This document shows positions 24,236-32,204 of a stretch of 55,670 nucleotides of DNA, piece after piece. The translations under genes and the position numbers were made by a program. The notes under the pieces were generated by a model. That model worked only from the letters and a program-made list of their open reading frames with translations. It did not search any database and was not told the origin of the DNA. The stretch lies in contig JAPPJZ010000003.1 in the NCBI GenBank assembly GCA_028874365.1, positions 1 through 55,670 on the forward strand, written 5' to 3'. This DNA is from Chloroflexota bacterium. GTDB lineage: Bacteria; Chloroflexota; Dehalococcoidia; Bin125. Numbering within the stretch: position 1 is the first letter of the stretch; each line of letters starts with the position of its first letter.

Positions 24236-25468
24236 CTAGCGGCTGCCCCGCAGTCGCGGGTCGAGCACGTCGCGGAGGGCGTCGCCCAGGACGTTGAAGC
24301 CGAACACGAGCGAGCTCAAGGCCAGGCCGGCCCAGAGCGACGTCCAGGGCGAATAGACGATGAACTGGCGGCCATCGGCAATCATCTTGCCCCAGGAGAC
24401 ATCCAGCGTGCCCAGGCCGAGGAAGCTAAGCGCCGCCTCGGCGAGGATGAAGGCGCCGATGGTGATCGAGAAAATCACGATCAGCGGCGCGAAGAGATTG
24501 GGCAGAATGTGGAAGATCATGATTCGACCGGATGACGCGCCGATCGTTCGGGCCGCCTCGACGTACGGCATCTCGCGAATTTGAATCACGCTGCCGCGCA
24601 CAATGCGATTCGTAGGCGCGACGCCGAGCACCGAGAGGGCGAGCGTGACCCATAGCGCCGAGGGGTCAGTCAACGACGCGATCAGCAACAGGAACACGAT
24701 CGGTGGGTACGACTGAATCGCATCCATGATGCGATTCACCGTCAGGTCGACGGTTCCACCCAGGGAACCGGCGACCAACCCGATGATCGTGCCGACGCCG
24801 ACGCCGATCAACGTGGCGAAGAACCCGATGTACAGCGACAGCCTCGCGCCCTCGGTCACGCGGGAAAAGAGATCGTGTCCAGCCCGATCAGTACCGAGCC
24901 AATGCTTGCTTGATGGTCCCTGCAGTGAGGCGGCGGTTAGCGGATTGTCGGTGCCCGTGGCGAGCAGCGCATCGATGTCGTGGATGGTGCCGCTACGAAT
25001 CTCAATCTGTTCCTCGTCGATCAACGTCTCAAGCAGGGTCCTGGCCTCAATCTGCTGGAGCGCGTAGTCGACCATCTCATGTGCAACGCCCTGATCGATA
25101 GCCGCCGATCCGTAAATCTCCGGGTCCGAAACAAGCTCGCGTAGCTCGCCATCCGAAACGTCCTCAGCCAGGCCATCCAACGCATTGGCGAGCTTGTCAT
25201 CCGCATAGCTCACGGAAGCGATCTCGAAGACGTCTCGCGAGTCGTAGCGACCGATCCCCATCCAGCCGCCACCGTCGCCCACGGTACCGACAGCGATGAT
25301 GCTCCAGAAGAAGACCAGCAGCACGCCGGCCGCGCCGAGCCGCTTTTGACTCATGAAGTCGGCGAACCAGCGGATACTGCCGCGCAGCCCACCGGACTCG
25401 TCAACCCGCAGGCCCTCCGACGCCGCGAATTCCTCGATCGATCCCGCGTCGGCCGTTGGCTCGCTCAT
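24236..25468 (-). CDS. ABC transporter permease, DppC/OppC type, with enlarged loop (cassette 1)
   Basis: A 410-residue inner-membrane permease of the dipeptide/oligopeptide type. After a 40-residue cytoplasmic head comes TM1 (about 44-64), then an unusual acidic, helix-rich extracytoplasmic segment of about 120 residues (67-188). The conserved HWLGTDRAGHDLFSRVTEGARLSLYIGF and the remaining TM helices follow. The EAA coupling motif is EAARTIGASSGRIMIFHILPN, and the end is FNVLGDALRDVLDPRLRG. Typical DppC proteins are about 300 residues with a much shorter first loop. It follows its DppB partner by 18 nt. No ATPase gene is adjacent. Confidence 0.9.
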   Translation of the reverse strand: MSEPTADAGSIEEFAASEGLRVDESGGLRGSIRWFADFMSQKRLGAAGVLLVFFWSIIAVGTVGDGGGWMGIGRYDSRDVFEIASVSYADDKLANALDGLAEDVSDGELRELVSDPEIYGSAAIDQGVAHEMVDYALQQIEARTLLETLIDEEQIEIRSGTIHDIDALLATGTDNPLTAASLQGPSSKHWLGTDRAGHDLFSRVTEGARLSLYIGFFATLIGVGVGTIIGLVAGSLGGTVDLTVNRIMDAIQSYPPIVFLLLIASLTDPSALWVTLALSVLGVAPTNRIVRGSVIQIREMPYVEAARTIGASSGRIMIFHILPNLFAPLIVIFSITIGAFILAEAALSFLGLGTLDVSWGKMIADGRQFIVYSPWTSLWAGLALSSLVFGFNVLGDALRDVLDPRLRGSR

Positions 25469-25486
25469 GATGAAGTGCCAGCCGAG

Positions 25487-26968
25487 CTACGCATAGCGGA
25501 TGCGCGGATCGATGAGCGCATAGCTGATGTCGATGATGATGTTGACGACGATCACGAACAGGGCGAGGAAGAAGACCATCGTGGCAATGACCGGCGTATC
25601 GGCCTGGTAGATGCGCTGCAGCAGCGCCAGGCCGACACCGGGGATGTTGAACAACACCTCGAGGATGATGTTGCCGCCAACCAACGCAGCCACCTGCAGT
25701 CCGAACACGCTGAGCACCGGCACCAGGGCATTACGGAACGCGTGCCTTCGAATGACCTGTCGTTCGCGGAGCCCTTTCGACCATGCGGTGCGCACGTAGT
25801 CCTGTCGCAACACCTCCAGCAATTCAGAGCGGGTGATGCGCATGAGTCCTGCTCCGGCGGCTATGCCGCCGGCCACCGCGGGGATCGTATAGAGGGCGAA
25901 GAACCCCGGAACCGAGGTAAAGATGCTTCGCGCCTCCTCCTCAGCCAACGGAATCGACCACAAACCGCCTTCGAACAGCGAGCCCGGCGAGACCACGAAG
26001 ATCAGCATGGTCGCGACCCAGAACGAGGGCGCGGCGAGAGCGAAGATTGCAAAGCCGCGCAAGAGGTAGTCGGGCAGCCGGTCCTGGCGCATCGCGGAGA
26101 ACACGCCGACCGGTAGCGCAACCACGATGGCCACGATCAGCGCGTACACGTTGAGGTGGAGCGTGCGCGGGAGCGTGCGCAGGAAGATATCCATCGACGG
26201 TTCGTTCGTCTGGAACGACGGTCGGAACTTGAGCCGAATCGTGTCCCAGATGAACTCCACGTATTGAATCCCGAGCGGCTTGTCGAGCCCGAGACGATTC
26301 TTGACCGACGACTCTGTAATTTCACGGGTTGGCGCAATGATCGTGGATCCCGGCAACAATGGCGTGTCCGCGGTCAGTTCCCCGTCGGGGTTCGACGGTG
26401 TGCCGACGAGGTTGACATTCAGATAGTCCTCGGGCGTGACCCGGTTGACGTGGGCAAGCTCGTTGATGGTGGTGCTGTCACGCAGTTTCAGCGTGGTGCC
26501 GGCCTGAGCAAAGGGCTCTCCAGCGAAGGTCGCGAAGTCGACGCTCGGATTGCGCTCGATCAATAGCGCGACTCCCTGGTCGACATCTTCGGGAAGCGCA
26601 AGCCGCTCCCGTCTGGCGATGACTGACAACAACTGGCCGTCAATGACGATGATGCTGGAGCCGGGAATCAGCTCGCTGTCGCGCTTGACTCTCGGATTCA
26701 GAGCGAGAATCTCTTCTGGCGCCACTCCATAGAAGAGCGCCAGCGAGTCGACGCTGTCACCAGCCACCACGCGATGCAGTGTCCGCTCGATCTCGACCTC
26801 GCCGATGATATCCGCCGGCTGAGTCGTCGCTCCGGAGGCTTCGAGATTAGAAAGCTTGATGGTGACGTAGTCGCCAGGCAGCAGGTTCACTCCGAGGAAG
26901 AGCAGCGAAATCACCAACCACAGCGTCGGTATCACGAGCAAGAGGCGGCGGATCAGATACTTCTGCAT
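25487..26968 (-). CDS. ABC transporter permease, DppB/OppB type, with inserted LysM-like domains (cassette 1)
   Basis: A 493-residue permease. Residues 1-40 are the standard DppB start (TM1, LLPGDYVT). Residues 62-215 are an insertion not found in ordinary DppB. It contains a LysM-like unit at about 65-110 (HRVVAGDSVDSLALFYGVAPEEILALNP, ending PGSSIIV) and a degenerate second unit at about 157-213 (TTINELAHVNRVTPEDYLNVN, ending PGSTIIAP). Normal permease sequence resumes at NRLGLDKPLGIQYVEFIWD, with TM helices from about 273 and an EAA-loop segment in TRSELLEVLRQDYVRTAWSKGL. LysM normally binds peptidoglycan or chitin-type glycans outside the cell, and the loop faces outside. It lies between its lipoprotein binder and the DppC gene. 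Confidence 0.9.
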   Translation of the reverse strand: MQKYLIRRLLLVIPTLWLVISLLFLGVNLLPGDYVTIKLSNLEASGATTQPADIIGEVEIERTLHRVVAGDSVDSLALFYGVAPEEILALNPRVKRDSELIPGSSIIVIDGQLLSVIARRERLALPEDVDQGVALLIERNPSVDFATFAGEPFAQAGTTLKLRDSTTINELAHVNRVTPEDYLNVNLVGTPSNPDGELTADTPLLPGSTIIAPTREITESSVKNRLGLDKPLGIQYVEFIWDTIRLKFRPSFQTNEPSMDIFLRTLPRTLHLNVYALIVAIVVALPVGVFSAMRQDRLPDYLLRGFAIFALAAPSFWVATMLIFVVSPGSLFEGGLWSIPLAEEEARSIFTSVPGFFALYTIPAVAGGIAAGAGLMRITRSELLEVLRQDYVRTAWSKGLRERQVIRRHAFRNALVPVLSVFGLQVAALVGGNIILEVLFNIPGVGLALLQRIYQADTPVIATMVFFLALFVIVVNIIIDISYALIDPRIRYA

Positions 26969-27011
26969 CTTGCGCTCCGGCCGCTGTACGCGGCGCTGCC
27001 CTGCAACGAGC

Positions 27012-27048
27012 GCGGGGTTACGCTCTCAGGTTGAGCGGAACCCCGCGG
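27012..27048 (-). promoter_or_regulatory. Intercistronic stem-loop after binding-protein gene 1
   Basis: CGCGGGGTT (27012-27020) pairs with AACCCCGCG (27040-27048), and CGCT (27022-27025) with AGCG (27035-27038), across a 9-nt loop. It lies 26 nt after the stop of the lipoprotein gene and before the DppB gene on the minus strand. No U-tract follows. Such hairpins between a binding-protein gene and its permeases usually protect the upstream mRNA or partly attenuate transcription. Confidence 0.55.
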
Positions 27049-27073
27049 CCGAATGGTCTCGAATCCCGGTGGC

Positions 27074-29113
27074 CTAGGCCTGGAATTGCGGGTGGTTCGT
27101 GTCGAGCCAGGTCTCGTCGTGCTTGTGCGAGTCGTGCGCGAACTGCCAGGTGTTCTCGTCACGGTTGACGTACGGCCACCAGATGGTCGGCACAACGCCG
27201 TTCATCACACCGAACCAGCTGAAGATGCCGTCCAGACCGTGATCGCTGTTGGGGTACCCACCGCCTTCGTCGACGCCGAGCCCGATCCGCTGCACATTGC
27301 GCGCCATGTCGCGGCGCTTCTCCGTGTCGAGCGTGACGGTCATCTCGTCGATGATGTCTTCGACCGGCTGGTAGTTGTACTGCGTCACGTTGGAGGCGCC
27401 GCCGCGCTTGAGCGCGAGACCGAACTGCGCGGTCGGGTCGAGGTCGGCCGGTGGATTCGTCCAGGTCGGCGCGCGGCCGGGGAAGGTCTTGTTGTCGAAG
27501 CGGTCCTGCATCACCGTGTAGGGCTGCAAGTCGAGCTCGACGTTGAATCCCACCGCCTCGCTGTACATGTTGCGAGTGGTCTCCGAGACACCCGGGTATG
27601 TTGTCTCCCAAATGTCGGGGATGTAAATCGTCACCGTCCGATCGGTGTCGAAGCCTGAGGCGGCGATCAACTCACGGCAGAGCTGAATGTCGGCCTCGCG
27701 GTCGATCCGGTAGCCCGGATACTGGCGCAGCTCGTCGGCCGGGATCGTCCAGTAGGTCGAGAACCAGGGGCAGTAGTGCGTGCCGGACGGCTTCGCCGCG
27801 CCCAGATAGACCGCGTCAATCAACAGGTCGCGGTCGACCGCGACATGCATCGCGTAGGCGAAGCGCCGGTCAAGGTACGGGTTGCCCAGACCGTCGGAGC
27901 CTTCCCAGCCCGGCTCGTAGGTACCGGTCACGGTCACGATCGTGTAGCCAAATGCGCCTTCGGCGACCGGGTGGTCGGGGAAGTCGCTGGTCATTTCCTC
28001 GACCTGCACCGATGACAGCGGGAATCCGCCAATGTCGATCTGCTGGCCGCGATAAGCGGCGTCAACGGCGGTCGGGTCGGTCAGGTTGACGAAGTCGACC
28101 GCGTCGGGGTACGGCAACTGCTGACCGTCGGCCCCGTTCTTCCAGTAGTTCGGGTTGCGCTCGAGGTAGGTGCCGATGTCAGGGTCGTAGCTGATCGGGA
28201 TGAACGGCCCGGAACCTGATGAGAGCTCGATGTTGGCCGTCTCGTCACGCCAGCGGCTCCCGAACTCCTGGATGCCTTCGGGCGAAGTAAACCACGAGAA
28301 CGGCCGCAAGATCGTGCCACCCAGGTAGGTAGAGTCGGGGCCGTCAGTCCTGGCGATGAAGGTCTGCTCGTCGGGAGCTTCCTTGGTCGCGGTCTTGCGG
28401 AAGGCGTCCTGACCACGGAACCGGGCGTCGGGGTTGCCGTCGGCATCGAGTGCAGCGATTTGGCGGTCGAAGTTGATGTCGATGTCCTGTGCGGTGACCA
28501 GTCGACCACCTTCGGTCGGATACTGGTCCCACCAACTCGCTCCGCGGTCGATATTGAAGATGTAGGTCTCGCCGTCCGGCTGCTCCGGCAGGGACGCGAT
28601 ATCCGACTCCATGATCCCCTTCTCTTTGTTTGCCCAGCGGATGAGGTAGTTCATGTAGAACCCCATCCAGTAGACGGTGGGACCAAAGACACCGCGGTGC
28701 GGGTCGAAGAAATCGTGGGTGGCAGCCGGCGTGGAGAACTTCAGCGTGCCGCCGTATGTGCGTAGCGGAGCGGCAGCCTGCTGCTGTTGTTGCTGCTGCG
28801 CCTGGGCGACAGTCTGCTCTTCCTGCTGCTCAGCCTGCTGAGCGGCCTGGTCGGCTTGCTGCTCTTGCTGCTCCTGCTGCATGGCCTGCTGCTGTTGCTG
28901 CATCGCCTGCTGCTGTTGCTGCATCGCCTGCTGTTGCTGTTGCTGCTGTTGCCGTGTCTGAGCGACGGCCTGTCCGTCGTCATCGTCATCGTCACCGCAG
29001 CCGACGAGCGCGAGACCGGCTGCGCCGACTCCGGCTCGGCCTGATGCGCGCAAGAGAGCACGCCGACTCAAACGATTGCGCTGCATGCGCTGCCAATAGT
29101 TGCGATCGCTCAT
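27074..29113 (-). CDS. ABC substrate-binding lipoprotein, family 5, no. 1
   Basis: A 679-residue extracytoplasmic solute-binding protein of the oligopeptide (SBP_bac_5) type. Start MSDRNYWQ has AAGGAG upstream. The leader has a twin-arginine motif (SRRALLRASG), a hydrophobic stretch and lipobox LVGC, so it is probably Tat-exported and lipidated. After Cys-Gly come six Asp, then about 65 residues almost entirely Gln with Ala, Met and Glu, likely a flexible tether. The binding domain starts near TYGGTLKFSTPA and includes FDPHRGVFGPT. First gene of cassette 1 (binder, DppB, DppC). The ligand is unknown; family 5 members carry peptides, nickel or glycans. Confidence 0.9.
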   Translation of the reverse strand: MSDRNYWQRMQRNRLSRRALLRASGRAGVGAAGLALVGCGDDDDDDGQAVAQTRQQQQQQQQAMQQQQQAMQQQQQAMQQEQQEQQADQAAQQAEQQEEQTVAQAQQQQQQQAAAPLRTYGGTLKFSTPAATHDFFDPHRGVFGPTVYWMGFYMNYLIRWANKEKGIMESDIASLPEQPDGETYIFNIDRGASWWDQYPTEGGRLVTAQDIDINFDRQIAALDADGNPDARFRGQDAFRKTATKEAPDEQTFIARTDGPDSTYLGGTILRPFSWFTSPEGIQEFGSRWRDETANIELSSGSGPFIPISYDPDIGTYLERNPNYWKNGADGQQLPYPDAVDFVNLTDPTAVDAAYRGQQIDIGGFPLSSVQVEEMTSDFPDHPVAEGAFGYTIVTVTGTYEPGWEGSDGLGNPYLDRRFAYAMHVAVDRDLLIDAVYLGAAKPSGTHYCPWFSTYWTIPADELRQYPGYRIDREADIQLCRELIAASGFDTDRTVTIYIPDIWETTYPGVSETTRNMYSEAVGFNVELDLQPYTVMQDRFDNKTFPGRAPTWTNPPADLDPTAQFGLALKRGGASNVTQYNYQPVEDIIDEMTVTLDTEKRRDMARNVQRIGLGVDEGGGYPNSDHGLDGIFSWFGVMNGVVPTIWWPYVNRDENTWQFAHDSHKHDETWLDTNHPQFQA

Positions 29114-29162
29114 CGGTCTCACTCCTTTTCAGCGCTTCTGGAGACGCGCCGATAGTCGGATA

Positions 29163-29191
29163 ATTCTAGCCCAACCGATGCGTAGTGTCTC
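29163..29191 (-). promoter_or_regulatory. Putative sigma-70-type promoter of cassette 1
   Basis: On the minus strand, -35 GAGACA (29186-29191) and -10 TAGAAT (29163-29168, 5 of 6 to TATAAT) are separated by exactly 17 bp. The -10 lies 50 nt upstream of the binding-protein start at 29113, within the 141-bp gap after the upstream DppC gene. This suggests cassette 1 can be transcribed on its own. Confidence 0.5.
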
Positions 29192-29254
29192 ATTCGCTCA
29201 ACTCCATTGGGCCGAGCGACCAGATAGAACCACTGCGACGCGTCGAGAGTCGGC

Positions 29255-30499
29255 CTAGCGGGTGCCTCGAAGGCGAGGGTCAAAGACGTCTCGCAGGGCG
29301 TCTCCCAATACGTTGAAGCCGAAGACCAGGCTGGTCAGGGCGAGACCGGCGAAGAGCGATGTCCACGGCGACTGGACGATGAATTGGCGTCCGTCAGCGA
29401 TCATCTTGCCCCAGGACACATCCAGGGTGCCCAGCCCGAGGAAGCTCAGCGCCGCCTCGGCAAGGATAAAAGCGCCAATCGTGATCGAGAAGATCACGAT
29501 TAGCGGAGCAACGATGTTGGGCAGGATGTGCAGCATCATGATCCGCGCGTTGGTGGCGCCAACCGTGCGTGCTGCTTCGACGAATGGCATCTCGCGCAGA
29601 GCGATCACGGCACCGCGCACAATTCGCTGTACCGGCGCGATCGCCAGAACAGAGAGCGCGAGTGTCACCCAGATTGCCGAGGGCTCGGTGACCGAGCGCA
29701 GCAGCAGCAGCAGCACGATCGGCGGGAACGAGAGCAGCGCGTCGACCAGGCGGCTGATCGCCAAGTCGATGTTGCCGCCTAGCCCTCCGGCGACCAGACC
29801 GAGAGCGGTTCCGGCGACGACGCCGATCAGGGTCGCGAAGAAGCCGATGTAGAGCGATAGCCTCGCGCCTTCGGTGACCCGCGAGAACAGGTCGTGTCCG
29901 GCCCGGTCGGTGCCAAACCAATGCTTGGCCGACGGTCCCTGAAGCGAGGCGGTCGTCAGCGGCGTGTTGGTTCCTGTCGCGAGCAGGTCGTCGACATCGG
30001 TGATCGTGCCATTGGCGATTTCGATCTGGGCGGGATCGATGTCCTCTGCCAGGTGAGTCAGCAACGTGCCGGTCTCAATCAGGCCTTCGACGTAGGCGAG
30101 CATGTCGTCCAGTACGCCGGACTCTTGGGCCAGCTCTCCGTAGACCTCCGGGGCGAGCAACAGCTCCCGCAGCCTCGCGTCGGAGATGTCGGCCGGCTCA
30201 CCGTCCAGGGCGTTGGCCATCTTGTCGTCGGCGAAGCTGGGATTGGCGATCTTGAAGACATCTTGCGAGTCGTAGCGCCCGATTCCGAGCCAACCGCCGC
30301 CCGAGCCGACCGTGCCGACGGCGATGATCGACCAGACAACGACCAACACGAGCCCGGCCGCGCCCAAGGGTTTGGTCCGGAAGAAGGAAAGCAGCGCGCT
30401 GCTGACCAGTTGGAGCGTGGTGCGCTCTTCAACGCGCAGACCCTGAGCCTGCGCGAACTCTTCCAGTTCCCTGGCGGTCGTCTGACGTTCGTCGCTCAT
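29255..30499 (-). CDS. ABC transporter permease, DppC/OppC type, with enlarged loop (cassette 2)
   Basis: A 414-residue permease paralogous to the one at 24236-25468. Start is the ATG of MSDERQTTARELEEFAQ with GGGAG upstream; the much longer open frame covers the DppB tail in another frame and is rejected. Order: cytoplasmic head, TM1 (VWSIIAVGTVGSGGGWLGIGRYDSQDVF), an extracytoplasmic segment of about 120 residues rich in acidic residues and Leu, then HWFGTDRAGHDLFSRVTEGARLS and the TM core. The EAA motif is EAARTVGATNARIMMLHILPN. The loop diverges from cassette 1 much more than the membrane core does. Confidence 0.9.
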   Translation of the reverse strand: MSDERQTTARELEEFAQAQGLRVEERTTLQLVSSALLSFFRTKPLGAAGLVLVVVWSIIAVGTVGSGGGWLGIGRYDSQDVFKIANPSFADDKMANALDGEPADISDARLRELLLAPEVYGELAQESGVLDDMLAYVEGLIETGTLLTHLAEDIDPAQIEIANGTITDVDDLLATGTNTPLTTASLQGPSAKHWFGTDRAGHDLFSRVTEGARLSLYIGFFATLIGVVAGTALGLVAGGLGGNIDLAISRLVDALLSFPPIVLLLLLRSVTEPSAIWVTLALSVLAIAPVQRIVRGAVIALREMPFVEAARTVGATNARIMMLHILPNIVAPLIVIFSITIGAFILAEAALSFLGLGTLDVSWGKMIADGRQFIVQSPWTSLFAGLALTSLVFGFNVLGDALRDVFDPRLRGTR

Positions 30500-30522
30500 A
30501 GTGCGTCTCCCGCTCGACCCGG

Positions 30523-32148
30523 TTACGTGTATCGAATACGCGGATCGATCACCGCGTAGGAGATGTCGATGATGATGTTGACGACAATGATGAAGAGCGC
30601 GAAGAAGAACACCATCGTCTGGACGACCGGCAGGTCCGCCTGGTTGATCCGCTGAATGAGCAGCAGGCCGATGCCGGGGATGTTGAAGAGCAGCTCGAGG
30701 ATGATGTTGCCCCCGACGAGCGCAGCGATCTGAAGGCCGAGCACGCTCATCACGTTGACCAGCGCGTTGCGCATCGCATGGCGTCGGATGACCGTGCGCT
30801 CGCGCAGACCCTTGGACCATGCGGTCCGCACGTAGTCCTGGCGCAGGACCTCGAGCAGCTCGGACCTCGTGATGCGCATCAGGCCCGCTCCCGCCGCAAT
30901 CCCTCCGGCGATGGCCGGAATCGAATAGAGCGCCAGCGCGCCGGTGAAGGAGCTAAAGACCGAACGCGCCTCCTCGGACGTCAGCGGGATCGACCAGATG
31001 CCGCTCTCCGAGATACCGCCGGGTGTCACGACGAAGATCAGCATCGTCGCAATCCAGAACGAGGGTGCCGCCAGTGCCAGGATGGCGAAGCCGCGCAGCG
31101 CGTAGTCGAGCGGTCGGTCCTGCCGCATGGCCGAGAGGATCCCGACCGGCAACGCGATGATCAGCGCCACGATCAACGAATACACATTGAGGTGCAGCGT
31201 GCGGGGCAGGGCGCGGAGGAAGATGTCGAGTGAACCCTCCTGGGTCTGGAACGACGGACGGAATTTGAGCCGCACCGTCTCCCAGAGGAAATCGATGTAT
31301 TGCGTGCCCAGCGGCTTGTCGATCCCAAGCCGATTCCGGATGTTGGCCTCGGTGATCTTGGTCGTCGGTGTGACGATCTTGTCCGAGGGGATCACGATCT
31401 CCTTGCCCGCCTCGAGTGGTTCAGCCGCATCGATTCCGCGGTTCGCATCGGTCACGTCATCGACGTCGCGCCCGAAGGCGACCGCAATCCCTTCGAGCGT
31501 GTCGCCCTCCTCGGCGATCACCAGCGAGGTTGGCACCAACTGGGTATCGGCAGTCAAGTTGCCATCGGGATTGCTCGCGCTGCCGGTCGGATTGACGGCC
31601 AGGATGTCGCCGGCCTCAATACGGTTGACGTGCGCCAACTCCTCCAACGTGAGGCTGGTGCGGATCGTCAGGATCGTTCCAGCCTCCGCGTATGGTTTCC
31701 CCTGATACAAGGGAAAGTCGATATCAGGATTGCGATCGATCAGCAGCTGAACGCCCTGCTGGGCTTCTTCAGGCAGTGATACCTTCTCCGCGACCGCAAT
31801 CGTCTCCAGCAACCGGCCAGGGATCACCGCCACTCTGGTACCGGGCCGTAAATCGGCCGAGGTATCGAGGTCGGGATTCGTCGCGAGGAGCTCCGAGACC
31901 GTGGTGCTGTTGTCCGCGGCGATCGACTCCAGAGTGTCGCCAGAGATCACACGGTGCAACGTCTCCTCGACTTCGATGTAACCAGTAATCTCTGATTCTC
32001 GCTGCTCTGCACCCTGGTTCTCCAGGTTCGAGAGCTTGCGCGTGACGAAGTCGCCCGGCAGGGCGCGAAGCGCAAGGAAGAGCAGCGAGACAACCAACCA
32101 CAGCGTCGGGATCACCAGGAGTATGCGCTGGAGAAGGTATCGCTGCAT
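30523..32148 (-). CDS. ABC transporter permease, DppB/OppB type, with three LysM-like units (cassette 2)
   Basis: A 541-residue DppB-type permease, about 200 residues longer than usual. The excess lies between TM1 (1-32) and the resumption NRLGIDKPLGTQYIDFLWE near 272. The insertion carries LysM-like unit 1 at about 64-110 (HRVISGDTLESIAADNSTTVSELLATNP), unit 2 at about 157-212 (LTLEELAHVNRIEAGDILAVNP), and unit 3 at about 209-256 (EEGDTLEGIAVAFGRDVDDVTDAN, ending AGKEIVIP). Cassette 1's homologue lacks unit 3. The C-terminal half has the usual helices and cytoplasmic loop. It follows lipoprotein 2 by 56 nt and precedes its DppC by 23 nt. Confidence 0.9.
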   Translation of the reverse strand: MQRYLLQRILLVIPTLWLVVSLLFLALRALPGDFVTRKLSNLENQGAEQRESEITGYIEVEETLHRVISGDTLESIAADNSTTVSELLATNPDLDTSADLRPGTRVAVIPGRLLETIAVAEKVSLPEEAQQGVQLLIDRNPDIDFPLYQGKPYAEAGTILTIRTSLTLEELAHVNRIEAGDILAVNPTGSASNPDGNLTADTQLVPTSLVIAEEGDTLEGIAVAFGRDVDDVTDANRGIDAAEPLEAGKEIVIPSDKIVTPTTKITEANIRNRLGIDKPLGTQYIDFLWETVRLKFRPSFQTQEGSLDIFLRALPRTLHLNVYSLIVALIIALPVGILSAMRQDRPLDYALRGFAILALAAPSFWIATMLIFVVTPGGISESGIWSIPLTSEEARSVFSSFTGALALYSIPAIAGGIAAGAGLMRITRSELLEVLRQDYVRTAWSKGLRERTVIRRHAMRNALVNVMSVLGLQIAALVGGNIILELLFNIPGIGLLLIQRINQADLPVVQTMVFFFALFIIVVNIIIDISYAVIDPRIRYT

Positions 32149-32204
32149 CGCTGCTCCCGATCAGTTGACTACAAGCGCCACTGAGGTTCGTGCGAAAGTG
32201 CACA

